Origin: Tabrizicola_A sp965284335
Lineage (GTDB): Bacteria > Pseudomonadota > Alphaproteobacteria > Rhodobacterales > Rhodobacteraceae
Assembly (NCBI RefSeq): GCF_965284335.1
Contig: NZ_OZ260076.1
Reading direction: 5' to 3' (one strand)
Length of the DNA: 64,000 bases
The notes beneath the pieces are model-generated. The model was given only the letters and a program-made list of their open reading frames with translations. It was not told where the DNA came from and ran no database searches. Position 1 is the first letter of the stretch. Each line of letters begins with the position of its first letter. Shown here in pieces: positions 9,595 through 17,833 of the stretch. A program made the translations under genes and the position numbers.

Positions 9595-11399
9595 CAGAAC
9601 TTCCGCTCTGCCGGGGCGATTTTCTTGAGCGAAATGCCGCCCTCGGCCTCAGAGGTTAGCGGGGCAGTATGCACCGGGCGGTAATCCAGCGTCACTTTGG
9701 CCCCATCAACCCAAGCCAGCGAATGCTTGCGCCAGTTGGCATCATCGCGCGCCGGGTGATCCTCATGCGCATGCGCACCGCGGCTTTCGGTGCGGGCATG
9801 CGCGCCATAGATGGTGGCCAAGGCGTTCGGCATCAGGTTGCCCAGTTCCAGCGTCTCCATCAGGTCGGAATTCCAGACGAGGCTGCGGTCGGTGACCTTC
9901 AGATCGTCCATCTTGGCGGCGATTGCCGTCATCTTCTTCTCGCCCGCCGCCAGCGTTTCCTCGGCGCGGAACACGGCCGCATCCGACTGCATGGTGCGCT
10001 GCATCTCAAGGCGCAGCTCGGCCGTCGGCACCGCGCCATTGGCATGGCGCATCGCGTCAAAGCGCGACAGGGCGCGATCGATCTCGGCGGTGTTCACCGG
10101 GGCATTGCGTGATTTGGGGTTCACGATCTCGCCCGCCCGAATGGCGGCGGCGCGGCCGAACACCACAAGGTCGATCAGCGAGTTCGAGCCCAAACGGTTC
10201 GCACCATGGACCGAGGCGCAGCCCGCCTCGCCCACGGCCATCAGGCCGGGGAAGGTGGCGTCGGGGTTGTCCTTGGTGGGGTTCAACACCTCGCCCCAAT
10301 AGTTCGTCGGGATACCGCCCATGTTGTAATGCACGGTCGGCAGCACCGGGATAGGTTCCTTGGTCAGATCAACACCGGCAAAAATGCGCGCCGATTCCGA
10401 GATGCCCGGCAGGCGCAGGTCCAGCGTTTCCTTGGGCAGATGGTTCAGGTGCAGGTGGATATGGTCGCCATGTTCGCCCACACCGCGGCCTTCGCGAATT
10501 TCCAAGGTCATGCAGCGCGAGACATAGTCGCGCGGGGCAAGGTCTTTGTAATGGGGCGCATAACGCTCCATGAACCGCTCGCCATTGGCGTTGGTGAGAT
10601 AGCCGCCCTCGCCGCGTGCGCCTTCGGTGATAAGGCAGCCCGAGCCATAGATGCCTGTCGGGTGGAACTGCACAAACTCCATATCCTGAAGCGGCAAACC
10701 GGCGCGCGCCACCATCCCGCCACCGTCGCCGGTGCAGGTATGGGCCGAGGTGGCCGAGAAATAGGCGCGGCCATAGCCGCCGGTGGCGAGCACGGTCATC
10801 TTGGCGTTGAACACATGGATCGTGCCATCGTCGAGCTTCCAGCAGACAACGCCAGTGCAGGCCCCATCGGTGATGATCAGATCAAGCGCGAAATATTCGA
10901 TGAAGAATTCCGCGTTGTTCTTGAGGCTTTGGCCATAGAGCGTGTGCAAAATGGCATGGCCGGTGCGGTCAGCGGCGGCACAGGTGCGCTGCACCGGCGG
11001 GCCTTCGCCGTATTCGGTGGTATGGCCACCAAAGGGGCGCTGGTAAATCTTGCCCTCTTCGGTGCGGCTGAACGGCACGCCGTAATGGTCCAGCTCATAC
11101 ACCGCCTTCGGGGCCTCACGCGCGAGGTATTCCATCGCGTCGGTGTCACCCAGCCAGTCAGACCCCTTGACGGTGTCATACATGTGCCACTGCCAGCTGT
11201 CGGGGCCCATATTGCCCAAGGACGCCGCAATGCCGCCCTGCGCCGCAACCGTGTGCGAACGCGTCGGGAAAACCTTGGTCACACAGGCGGTGCGCAGACC
11301 CTGTTCGGCCATGCCCAGCGTGGCGCGCAGACCAGCGCCGCCAGCCCCCACAACCACCACGTCATAGTCATGCACTTCATACGGATAGGCTTTGGTCAT
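9594..11399 (-). CDS. sdhA: Succinate dehydrogenase flavoprotein subunit
   Basis: Catalytic subunit of complex II that oxidises succinate to fumarate with covalently bound FAD. The 601-residue length is standard. Visible are the dinucleotide fold VVVGAGGAGLRATLGMAE (about 15-32), the flavin-attachment region TRSHTVAAQGG (H49), and substrate-site blocks such as FVQFHPTGIYGSG, LITEGARGEGG and HGANRLGSNSL. It starts 11 bp after the sdhD stop. Confidence 0.97.
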   Translation of the reverse strand: MTKAYPYEVHDYDVVVVGAGGAGLRATLGMAEQGLRTACVTKVFPTRSHTVAAQGGIAASLGNMGPDSWQWHMYDTVKGSDWLGDTDAMEYLAREAPKAVYELDHYGVPFSRTEEGKIYQRPFGGHTTEYGEGPPVQRTCAAADRTGHAILHTLYGQSLKNNAEFFIEYFALDLIITDGACTGVVCWKLDDGTIHVFNAKMTVLATGGYGRAYFSATSAHTCTGDGGGMVARAGLPLQDMEFVQFHPTGIYGSGCLITEGARGEGGYLTNANGERFMERYAPHYKDLAPRDYVSRCMTLEIREGRGVGEHGDHIHLHLNHLPKETLDLRLPGISESARIFAGVDLTKEPIPVLPTVHYNMGGIPTNYWGEVLNPTKDNPDATFPGLMAVGEAGCASVHGANRLGSNSLIDLVVFGRAAAIRAGEIVNPKSRNAPVNTAEIDRALSRFDAMRHANGAVPTAELRLEMQRTMQSDAAVFRAEETLAAGEKKMTAIAAKMDDLKVTDRSLVWNSDLMETLELGNLMPNALATIYGAHARTESRGAHAHEDHPARDDANWRKHSLAWVDGAKVTLDYRPVHTAPLTSEAEGGISLKKIAPAERKF

Positions 11400-11410
11400 G
11401 TCATGAAACC

Positions 11411-11782
11411 TTAAAGCGCGATTTTCAGCAGGGCGAAAAGGCCCGATGCAACGATCACGGCAGAGAGGGAATAGGCGAAGATGATGAAGATCTTGCGCGC
11501 GCTGCCACGAGCATAGTCTTCAATCATCATGGTGGCACCCATGGCAAAGTGGCGCATACCAACCACCAGCACAAGCGCGGTCAGGATGGCCGGGAAGGGC
11601 CGGGCAAAGGTGGCCACAACCTCATCTTGGGTGCCGCCAAGGGCCGAGCCAAAGATGTAAAGCCAAGTCGGGACCATGAAGGCCAAGGCGACCGCTGACA
11701 GTGTCATCGACCAATGGTGTTCGGTCCCGGTGCCGGATGCGCCTTTGCCCTCGGCGCGTTTGCGGGCGGTCAGATAACGCAT
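11411..11782 (-). CDS. sdhD: Succinate dehydrogenase membrane anchor subunit
   Basis: 123-residue anchor subunit that helps bind heme b and ubiquinone. Three hydrophobic segments are visible (about 28-45, 64-78 and 97-118), and H78 in the block MRHFAMGATMMIEDY is the likely heme ligand region, with the D-Y pair that usually contacts quinone. It follows sdhC by 7 bp and precedes sdhA by 11 bp. Confidence 0.9.
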   Translation of the reverse strand: MRYLTARKRAEGKGASGTGTEHHWSMTLSAVALAFMVPTWLYIFGSALGGTQDEVVATFARPFPAILTALVLVVGMRHFAMGATMMIEDYARGSARKIFIIFAYSLSAVIVASGLFALLKIAL

Positions 11783-11789
11783 GGTGCCC

Positions 11790-12176
11790 TCATTGAACCA
11801 AAATGATGGTGAGGACGGTCAAGACGACCGACCCGATGATGATGCCCCAACCCAAGCGTTCCGCCGTCGGGATGTCGAGGCCCTTGCCCGCATCAAAGTA
11901 AAGATGCCGCAGGCCCGCGAGATAGTGATACCACACCGCCCACGCCGACCCGGTGAACACCAGATCGCCAAACCAGCTGGTTGCCACCGCATTGGCCGTG
12001 GCGAAATACTCGGCACTTGTGGCCGCAGCCAACAACCACCACACCGCCAATGCCACGCCCACGATCAAGGCATTGCCAGTGATGCGCGTCAGAATAGAGG
12101 TGATCGAGGTCAGCTGCGGACGGTAAATCTGCAAATGGGGAGAGAGGGGGCGTTCAACCCGTTTGACGTTCGCCAT
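11790..12176 (-). CDS. sdhC: Succinate dehydrogenase cytochrome b556 subunit
   Basis: 128-residue membrane subunit of complex II. The signature RPLSPHLQIYRPQLTSITSI near residue 9 is typical, and H84 in the block HYLAGLRH is the likely heme b ligand. Three membrane segments follow the short cytosolic N-terminus. The start at 12176 is preferred because AAGGGA precedes it and the family begins MANVKRPLSPHL-like; the longer open frame to 12308 is not needed. First gene of the sdh operon. Confidence 0.93.
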   Translation of the reverse strand: MANVKRVERPLSPHLQIYRPQLTSITSILTRITGNALIVGVALAVWWLLAAATSAEYFATANAVATSWFGDLVFTGSAWAVWYHYLAGLRHLYFDAGKGLDIPTAERLGWGIIIGSVVLTVLTIILVQ

Positions 12177-12325
12177 GTCATGTCCCTTGTTCGCTGGCAG
12201 GGTCAGAGCCAGGGCCTGACCCAAAGCTGTCTTTGACACCTTACTAGCGCGAATTTTCGCGCTGTCACCTAAAAGCCTTCGATAAAGCGGCGCTGTTGCC
12301 GCTATCACGGGCAGATTTTGTCATT

Positions 12326-12355
12326 TGTGATCACACAATTTTTCTGCGTGATCAC
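12326..12355. promoter_or_regulatory. Twin TGTGATCACA-type palindromes upstream of sdhC
   Basis: TGTGATCACA (12326-12335) and GTGATCAC (12348-12355, flanked by C and A) are both perfect palindromes. Their centres are 21 bp apart, two helical turns, so two dimers would bind one DNA face. They lie about 150 bp upstream of the sdhC ATG in the 267-bp gap behind mch. The protein that binds is unknown; the sites differ from a CRP/FNR site, which has a spacer between the half-sites. Confidence 0.55.
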
Positions 12356-12443
12356 AAAACATCACCATTTGAGCGGCTGCCAGACTTTGCACAGATCGCT
12401 CGGACAGAGGCTGCACAGAATCCGGGCTAACGGCCCGCCCCGT

Positions 12444-13475
12444 TCAAATCGGCATCAGCGCCCAATAGTCGAGGTCCAGCAAGACCTCGGGCAGATATTT
12501 GCCATCGGCCCCCTTCAGCGCGAAGGGGGCGGCACCGGCCTTGACCGCCACCAGCCGCAGGCGGATGGCACCCACCCCGGGGGCCGAGGTTTCTGCCTTA
12601 TCCAAGACCTCGGACCAGGCCTTGATCGTCGTGCCCGAGAAACAGGGGTTGGCATGGGCGCCTGCGTTCAGCGCCACGATCATCTGCGCATTGGCCAGAC
12701 CGTTGAACGACAACGCGCGGGCCATGGAAATCACATGGCCGCCGTAGATCAGCCGCCGCCCATCCTCGCGGAAGGTGGCGTCGAAATGCACCTTGGCGGT
12801 GTTCTGCCACAGGCGCGTGGCCAGCATATGTTCGGCCTCTTCGACGGTGACGCCATCGACATGGTCAATCTTTTCGCCAATCGCATAATCGCCCCAGCGG
12901 TGCGGCTCGCCCGCAAGGGTGAAATCATAGTTGGAGAAAGTCAGGCCCTTAGGGATCACCAGATCAGCCGCCGGCACCACCTTTTGCAAATCCGGAACCA
13001 CCGGGTCGGGCGTGGGCGCATCGAGGCGGTTCTTGCGCACCATGACCCAGCGCACATAGTCCAGAACCACATGGCCGTGCTGATTGAGGCCTTGGGTGCG
13101 GACATAGACATTGCCCGAGGCGCCGTTCGAGTTTTCCTTGAGCCCGATGACGGTGGATTGCGAGCGCAGCGTATCGCCGGGATAGACCGGGTCAAGCCAG
13201 CGCCCCTCGGCATAGCCGAGGTTGGCGACGGCGTTCAGGCTGATATCGGGCACCGTTTTGCCAAAGACGACGTGGAAGGCCGCAAGATCATCAATCGGCG
13301 CGGCGGGCAGGCCAGAGGCGCGGGCGAATTCGTCGGAGGAATAAAGCGCGCCGCGCGCGGGGTAGAGCGCATGGTAAAGCGCCCGCTCGCCACCCGAAAC
13401 CGTGCGCGGCACGGCATGGTGAATGACCTCGCCGATGCGGTAATCTTCGAAAAAGCGGCCCGGGTTGGTTTTCAT
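12444..13475 (-). CDS. mch: Mesaconyl-C1-CoA hydratase (beta-methylmalyl-CoA dehydratase)
   Basis: Enzyme of the ethylmalonyl-CoA pathway that interconverts mesaconyl-C1-CoA and (2R,3S)-beta-methylmalyl-CoA. The 343 residues fit the bacterial enzyme, which is a tandem MaoC/hotdog protein: the first repeat runs to about residue 160 (FFEDYRIGEVIHHAVPRTVSGGE) and the second from about 190 (DYAIGEKIDHVDGVTVEEAEH). Neighbouring ccr, ecm and mcl2 support the assignment over a generic MaoC dehydratase. It ends 267 bp before sdhC on the same strand. Confidence 0.9.
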   Translation of the reverse strand: MKTNPGRFFEDYRIGEVIHHAVPRTVSGGERALYHALYPARGALYSSDEFARASGLPAAPIDDLAAFHVVFGKTVPDISLNAVANLGYAEGRWLDPVYPGDTLRSQSTVIGLKENSNGASGNVYVRTQGLNQHGHVVLDYVRWVMVRKNRLDAPTPDPVVPDLQKVVPAADLVIPKGLTFSNYDFTLAGEPHRWGDYAIGEKIDHVDGVTVEEAEHMLATRLWQNTAKVHFDATFREDGRRLIYGGHVISMARALSFNGLANAQMIVALNAGAHANPCFSGTTIKAWSEVLDKAETSAPGVGAIRLRLVAVKAGAAPFALKGADGKYLPEVLLDLDYWALMPI

Positions 13476-13494
13476 ACGTCTTGGTCCTTGGTTT

Positions 13495-13579
13495 GGTGGG
13501 GTGAAACCCCACCCTACGGGGGATTGGCGAGGTAAAAACCCGCCCTACGGGACGCCGTAGGGTGGGGTTCCACCCCACC
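13495..13579. repeat. REP/BIME-like palindromic repeat pair
   Basis: Two palindromes (13495-13513 and 13561-13579, 8-bp arms, 3-base loops) face each other and share the 14-bp core ACCCCACCCTACGG at 13506-13519 in one orientation and 13555-13568 in the other. A variant, ACCCGCCCTACGG, lies between them at 13538-13550. The same core recurs at 17771-17795. This is the layout of paired REP elements; it sits between the mch start and the DUF1737 stop. Confidence 0.75.
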
Positions 13580-13583
13580 TTCT

Positions 13584-13787
13584 TTACTGCTCACCCAGCT
13601 TGATCTCCGGGGAATAGGTGCCCGGCACCTCTTTCACCACCGATTGCCCACAGCGCATCACGCCGCGGGCGGCATCAAAGGCATAGGTCGGGCTGCCATG
13701 CAGCTCCCAGCCCTTGTTCAAAGCCGCGGTAACCTTGTGGCAAAAAGCCGATGTATCGTCGTCGCTCAGAAAACGGTAAAGTTTCAT
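13584..13787 (-). CDS. DUF1737 family protein (67 aa)
   Basis: Starts MKLYRFLSDDDTSAFCHKVTA and contains NKGWELHGSPTYAFD, the hallmark of DUF1737, a short beta-rich domain of unknown role. The start at 13787 gives the usual family N-terminus; the longer frame to 13880 overlaps the NnrU gene. It follows the NnrU stop by 4 bp, so the two are probably co-translated. Confidence 0.85.
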   Translation of the reverse strand: MKLYRFLSDDDTSAFCHKVTAALNKGWELHGSPTYAFDAARGVMRCGQSVVKEVPGTYSPEIKLGEQ

Positions 13788-13791
13788 GGTC

Positions 13792-14340
13792 TTATCCAAA
13801 GGTGGGATAGCCAAGGGCGGTATGCACCCCTGCCAGCGCGCCATAGAACAACAAGCTTCCAGCCAGCGCCATCGCCTCAAATTTCGCGGGCTTGGCGGGT
13901 GGCGGCACCCAAGGCCCGGCCCGGTTGATCAGCGCCATCGAGACCAGCGCCCAAACCCCGATACCGCCAAACAGCACAAAGGACGGCACATCGCCGTTGA
14001 CCAAAAGATGCGACGCAGCCCACAGCACCGTGGCCCACAACATCGGGTGGCGCATCTTGCGGGCAATGGCCGTTTTCATACCTGCTGCGGCAAAAAGATA
14101 AACCGACGCCAACATCAAAAGGTTGTTGATCCCCACCATCGCAGGCGATCGGCCCCACAAAAACGCGCCATCTGCCGCGCGATAGCCTAGAACCATCAGC
14201 ACAATGCCCAACACCATCGCAAGCGCCAAAGGCCCCTTGGCCTTGTCGCCCCAACCGGCCCGAAGATCAGGGGCCATACGTTTCAGCCAATGCGGCACGA
14301 TCCACAGGGCAAGGCCAAGAACAAGAAGGGTCATCTGCAC
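13792..14340 (-). CDS. NnrU family membrane protein
   Basis: 182-residue polytopic protein with about five hydrophobic segments, starting MQMTLLVLGLALWIVPHWLKRM and containing the family block MRHPMLWATVLWAASHLLVNGD. NnrU-like proteins were first noted near denitrification genes, but most members, like this one, have no such neighbours and no established reaction. It lies 33 bp after mcl2 on the same strand. Confidence 0.85.
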   Translation of the reverse strand: MQMTLLVLGLALWIVPHWLKRMAPDLRAGWGDKAKGPLALAMVLGIVLMVLGYRAADGAFLWGRSPAMVGINNLLMLASVYLFAAAGMKTAIARKMRHPMLWATVLWAASHLLVNGDVPSFVLFGGIGVWALVSMALINRAGPWVPPPAKPAKFEAMALAGSLLFYGALAGVHTALGYPTFG

Positions 14341-14373
14341 GCTCCGAAAGGGAAAAGGGCCTTTACAGTCGCA

Positions 14374-15237
14374 TCATTCAGCCATGGCCGCAATCGCCTC
14401 GGCCTTGGCCAAGGTTGCGGTTGCGGTCACGATATGGAGGTTCTCGACGATCTTGCCATCGACCACCGCCACCCCCTGCCCCGCGGCCTTGGCGGCCGAA
14501 AAGGCGGCAATCTGGCGGCGGGCGAGGTCCAGCTCTTCGGGGCTGGGGGCGAAGGCCGCGTTGGCAATCTCAAGCTGCGCGGGATGGATCAGGGTCTTGC
14601 CGTCAAAGCCCATATCGCGGCCCTGCTCACATTCGGCGCGCAGCCCTTCGTCGTCCTTGAAGGCGTTGAACACGCCATCGACGATGACCTTGCCATGGGC
14701 GCGTGCGGCCAGAAGGCAGAGGCCAAGGCCCGCCTGCATCGCCAGACGGTCGGGGCGGAAGCGACTGTTCAACTCTTTGGCCAGATCATTGGTGCCCATC
14801 ACCATGCCCTTGAGGCGCGGATGGGCGGCAATTTCGGCCGCGTTCAGCATGCCGGCGGCGGTTTCCATCATGGCCCAGAGGTCGGCACCCGGCACCGCCT
14901 CGGCCACGGCATCAAGATCGGCGGCGCGGCTGACCTTGGGGATCAGGATGGCATCCACCTTGGCGCCGCGCGCAATGGCGGCGTCCATCGCCTTGGCATC
15001 CTCGCGCCCCCATTCGGTGTCAAACCCGTTGATCCGCACGATCCGCGCCCGGTTGCCGAAATCCCAATCCGTCAGCACGCGCGCCAAAAGCGCGCGGGCG
15101 GCGGGCTTTTCGTCGGGGGCAACCGCATCTTCCAGATCGAAGATGATCGCATCCGCCGCAAGCCCCATGGCCTTTTCCAATGCCCGCTCTTTCGAGCCGG
15201 GAATGTAAAGCACCGAGCGATAGGGACGTGCGGACAT
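14374..15237 (-). CDS. mcl2: (3S)-malyl-CoA thioesterase, HpcH/HpaI aldolase superfamily
   Basis: 287 residues of the CitE-like lyase fold: RSVLYIPGSKERALEKA near residue 7, DLEDAVAPDEK with acidic metal ligands near 35, PKVSRAADLD near 100, and ETAAGMLNA with its Glu near 122. In R. sphaeroides a protein of this size near mch and mdh is the (3S)-malyl-CoA thioesterase that completes malyl-CoA conversion, while the true lyase Mcl1 is about 318 residues; the shorter length and neighbours favour Mcl2 here. The ATG at 15237 is preceded by GGAGAG. A CoA-ester lyase activity cannot be excluded from sequence. Confidence 0.8.
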   Translation of the reverse strand: MSARPYRSVLYIPGSKERALEKAMGLAADAIIFDLEDAVAPDEKPAARALLARVLTDWDFGNRARIVRINGFDTEWGREDAKAMDAAIARGAKVDAILIPKVSRAADLDAVAEAVPGADLWAMMETAAGMLNAAEIAAHPRLKGMVMGTNDLAKELNSRFRPDRLAMQAGLGLCLLAARAHGKVIVDGVFNAFKDDEGLRAECEQGRDMGFDGKTLIHPAQLEIANAAFAPSPEELDLARRQIAAFSAAKAAGQGVAVVDGKIVENLHIVTATATLAKAEAIAAMAE

Positions 15238-15423
15238 GATTCTCTCCACGGTAACAATCTTGCGCGAAAAGACACCGATTGGGCATTTTCGGCAAGCCCG
15301 TTTTTGCTGCATCGCAGAAAAACCCTCTGCCAAGCGCGCTGAACATCGGGGCGCGTCGTTAACGCACTGCTTACCGCCAAGGCGCAGGCTGTAGCGATCG
15401 AGCAATAAACCGTGGAGATTTTT

Positions 15424-15741
15424 ATGGATAAGACGTTTTTTGCCTTATCGCTGGGCTTTGCGGGGGTGATCCTTGCCACCCAGGCCGCTCAGGCCGCGCA
15501 ATGCGGCCCACGCGATCAGGTCGTCGCGGGTCTGGCCACCCGCTTTGACGAGATCCGCCGCGGCGCGGGGCTGGCCGCAGGGCCAGACGGGCGGGCGCAG
15601 GTGGTCGAGGTGTTCACGTCAGCCGCCGGAAGCTGGACCATTACCGTCACCCTGCCGAATGGGCAGACCTGCCTTGTCGCCTCGGGCCAGGCTTGGAACG
15701 ATGTGACAGAAGAACAGCCCGCCAAAGGCGCCCCAGTCTAA
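15424..15741 (+). CDS. Secreted small hypothetical protein
   Basis: 105 residues starting MDKTFFALSLGFAGVILATQAAQA, a typical signal peptide cut after AQA. The mature part has two Cys (QCGPRD and QTCLVA) and the segment SWTITVTLPNGQTCLV, so it is probably a small periplasmic beta-rich protein. The ATG at 15424 is preferred over 15412 because GGAG lies 8-10 bases upstream. It is divergent from mcl2. Confidence 0.7.
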   Translation: MDKTFFALSLGFAGVILATQAAQAAQCGPRDQVVAGLATRFDEIRRGAGLAAGPDGRAQVVEVFTSAAGSWTITVTLPNGQTCLVASGQAWNDVTEEQPAKGAPV

Positions 15742-15746
15742 ACGCC

Positions 15747-15808
15747 CCGCTCATCGAGCCGTTCCGGCACTCTTCGCGAAGAGGCCGCGCAGCGGCAACG
15801 ATGAGCGG
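15747..15808. terminator. Nested inverted repeat between convergent genes
   Basis: Arms CCGCTCATCG (15747-15756) and CGATGAGCGG (15799-15808) enclose a perfect 14-base palindrome CTCTTCGCGAAGAG (15770-15783). It lies between the stops of the secreted protein and the TauE permease, which suits a bidirectional terminator; there is no clear T-run. A similar gagccc...gggcactc segment lies past deoD near 6760. Confidence 0.5.
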
Positions 15809-15818
15809 CGCAAAGGCG

Positions 15819-16559
15819 TCAGGCGAAAAGCCCGTCCCAGATCAGCTTTAACGAGATCAGCAACAGCGCCCATGTGACGATCTGGAAAAACCGCCGCTCG
15901 GGCAGGATTTTCACCAGCTTGACGCCCGCAAAGACCGCGATGGCCGCGGCGGGCATCAGGGCCACGGCCACTGCCAGATTGCCGGGGCTGAATTGGCCCA
16001 GCGCCCAGTAAGGCACGAGCTTAATGCCATTCAGATAGGCAAAAAGAATCGTACTGGTTCCGGCAAAGACCATCTTTGTCAGCCCCAAGGGCAATACATA
16101 AACTTGAAACGGCGGTGCGCCGGAATGGCTGACAAAACTGGTAAAGCCCGTCACCGCGCCCCAAAAAACACCCGGGGCGACGCGGGGCTCGCGCGGTTCC
16201 ACCGCGCCGCGCCGGAGCAACAGCCGCAGCGCAAACACCGCGCCGATCCCCCCCACCAGCGCCGTCACCGCCCATTCCGGTGTGATCTTGGCCGTGGCCC
16301 AACCCAAAGCCACCCCAATCGTCACACCCACCATCAAAATGCCCAGCACCCGCCGGTCGAAAGCATGGCGATAGGCGTAAAGCCCAAACATGTCTGACAG
16401 CACATAAACCGGCAGCAACAGTCCCGCCGCCGTGACGGGCGACACCGCCAGCGACAAGACCGGCACGCCCAACATCCCCACCACCGGCAAGCCGCCTTTG
16501 CCCATGCCGACAAGCACCGATGCCAAGATCGCCAGCGCCCAAAAGCCGATGCCTTCCAT
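15819..16559 (-). CDS. TauE/SafE family sulfite/organic-anion exporter
   Basis: 246-residue permease of the TauE/SafE (TSUP) family with about eight hydrophobic segments. The N-terminal repeat shows LASVLVGMGKGGLPVVGMLG and the second half GFTSFVSHSGAPPFQVYVLP, the two family signatures. Substrate unknown; relatives move sulfite, sulfoacetate or other small anions. The start at 16559 is preceded by GGGGAAGAGG; the frame to 16622 lacks support. Divergent from mdh. Confidence 0.85.
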   Translation of the reverse strand: MEGIGFWALAILASVLVGMGKGGLPVVGMLGVPVLSLAVSPVTAAGLLLPVYVLSDMFGLYAYRHAFDRRVLGILMVGVTIGVALGWATAKITPEWAVTALVGGIGAVFALRLLLRRGAVEPREPRVAPGVFWGAVTGFTSFVSHSGAPPFQVYVLPLGLTKMVFAGTSTILFAYLNGIKLVPYWALGQFSPGNLAVAVALMPAAAIAVFAGVKLVKILPERRFFQIVTWALLLISLKLIWDGLFA

Positions 16560-16741
16560 GCCTCTTCCCCCTGCCGCGCGAATCCCCCATGATGCCGCAC
16601 GATGCCATTCCGGCGCGGCCAATGGTTGCCCAACCTGCCTGCCAAAGCCCTTGCTGACCCGTTAGCGCAATCGCGCTTGCAGGGCCAGCCCGGGGCCTTG
16701 CTGCGGCGCAGCGGGCTTGCCTTTTCCCGCGCTCCGGTTTA

Positions 16742-16760
16742 GCATACCATAGTATACAAT
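16742..16760 (+). promoter_or_regulatory. Candidate mdh promoter/operator
   Basis: Contains ATAC-CATA-GTAT inverted half-sites (16744-16755) overlapping GTATAC (16752-16757) and a possible -10 element TACAAT, 31 bp before the mdh ATG. Symmetry and position suggest a promoter with an overlapping operator; no regulator is identified. Confidence 0.3.
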
Positions 16761-16790
16761 CATGCAGCCAAGCACTCGGAGACCGGACAC

Positions 16791-17753
16791 ATGGCACGAC
16801 CCAAGATCGCCCTTATCGGCGCTGGCCAGATCGGCGGCACCCTTGCCCACCTCGCGGCCCTCAAGGAACTGGGGGACATTGTCCTCTTCGACATCGCCGA
16901 AGGCACCCCGCAGGGCAAGGCGCTGGACATCGCGCAATCGGGCCCGGTCGAAGGCTTTGACGCCGCATTGAAGGGCGCCAACAGCTATGAAGACATCGCG
17001 GGCGCCGATGTCTGCATCGTCACCGCTGGCGTGCCGCGCAAGCCGGGGATGAGCCGCGATGACCTTTTGGGTATCAACCTGAAAGTGATGAAATCGGTCG
17101 GCGAGGGCATCAAGGCCCATGCCCCGAATGCCTTTGTGATCTGCATCACCAACCCCTTGGATGCGATGGTCTGGGCGCTGCAACAGTTCTCGGGCCTGCC
17201 CGCGAACAAGGTGGTCGGCATGGCAGGCGTTCTGGACGCGGGCCGTTTCCGTCATTTCCTGTCGGTCGAGTTCAACGTCTCGATGAAGGACGTCACCGCT
17301 TTCGTGCTGGGCGGCCATGGCGACACCATGGTGCCGCTGGTGCGTTACTCGACCGTTGCCGGTATCCCGCTGCCCGATCTGGTGCAGATGGGCTGGACCA
17401 CGCAGGAAAAGCTGGACGCTATCGTGCAGCGCACCCGTGACGGCGGCGCGGAAATCGTCGGCCTGTTGAAAACCGGCTCTGCATTCTATGCCCCCGCCGC
17501 ATCAGCCATTGAAATGGCCGAAGCCTATCTCAAGGACCAAAAGCGCCTTCTGCCCTGCGCGGCCTATGTTGACGGGGCCTATGGCCTGAACGGCATGTAT
17601 GTCGGCGTGCCGACCATCCTTGGCGCCGGTGGGGTTGAGCGTGTGGTGGACATCAAGCTGAATGCAGACGAGCAGGCGATGATGGACAAGTCCATCGACG
17701 CGGTGAAGGGCCTTGTGGCCGCTTGCAAGGCGATTGATCCGTCGCTGGCGTGA
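16791..17753 (+). CDS. mdh: Malate dehydrogenase (NAD-dependent)
   Basis: Cytosolic TCA enzyme that oxidises L-malate to oxaloacetate. The 320-residue protein is the LDH-like alphaproteobacterial type: NAD loop ALIGAGQIGGTLAHL (about 7-21), substrate Arg region VPRKPGMSRDDLLGIN near 80, and catalytic His in VLGGHGDTMVPLVRY near 174. Normal length, and the first ATG after a GGAGACC purine stretch. In the cluster it would take malate made through the ethylmalonyl-CoA route and succinate dehydrogenase. Terminated by the hairpin at 17802. Confidence 0.97.
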   Translation: MARPKIALIGAGQIGGTLAHLAALKELGDIVLFDIAEGTPQGKALDIAQSGPVEGFDAALKGANSYEDIAGADVCIVTAGVPRKPGMSRDDLLGINLKVMKSVGEGIKAHAPNAFVICITNPLDAMVWALQQFSGLPANKVVGMAGVLDAGRFRHFLSVEFNVSMKDVTAFVLGGHGDTMVPLVRYSTVAGIPLPDLVQMGWTTQEKLDAIVQRTRDGGAEIVGLLKTGSAFYAPAASAIEMAEAYLKDQKRLLPCAAYVDGAYGLNGMYVGVPTILGAGGVERVVDIKLNADEQAMMDKSIDAVKGLVAACKAIDPSLA

Positions 17754-17770
17754 TATTGGTTGCGTGATCC

Positions 17771-17795
17771 GGGTGGGGTTGAACCCCACCCTACG
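17771..17795. repeat. REP-like palindrome, single copy
   Basis: GGGTGGGGTT and AACCCCACCC form a perfect palindrome around one base (17771-17791), followed by TACG, matching the ACCCCACCCTACG core of the 13495-13579 pair. Lies just past the mdh stop. Confidence 0.7.
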
Positions 17796-17801
17796 ATGGC
17801 A

Positions 17802-17833
17802 AACCGCGCGGGCTGTTAGGCCCGCGCGGTTTT
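17802..17833. terminator. Bidirectional terminator between mdh and the TRIC gene
   Basis: Perfect 12-bp stem (17802-17813 with 17820-17831, AACCGCGCGGGC and its complement) with loop tgttag, followed by TT. It lies between convergent genes and overlaps the TRIC stop region. Confidence 0.8.

Noticed and set aside
12318..13535. 405-codon open frame on the plus strand
   Set aside because: Antisense to mch; the mch product is clear and full length.
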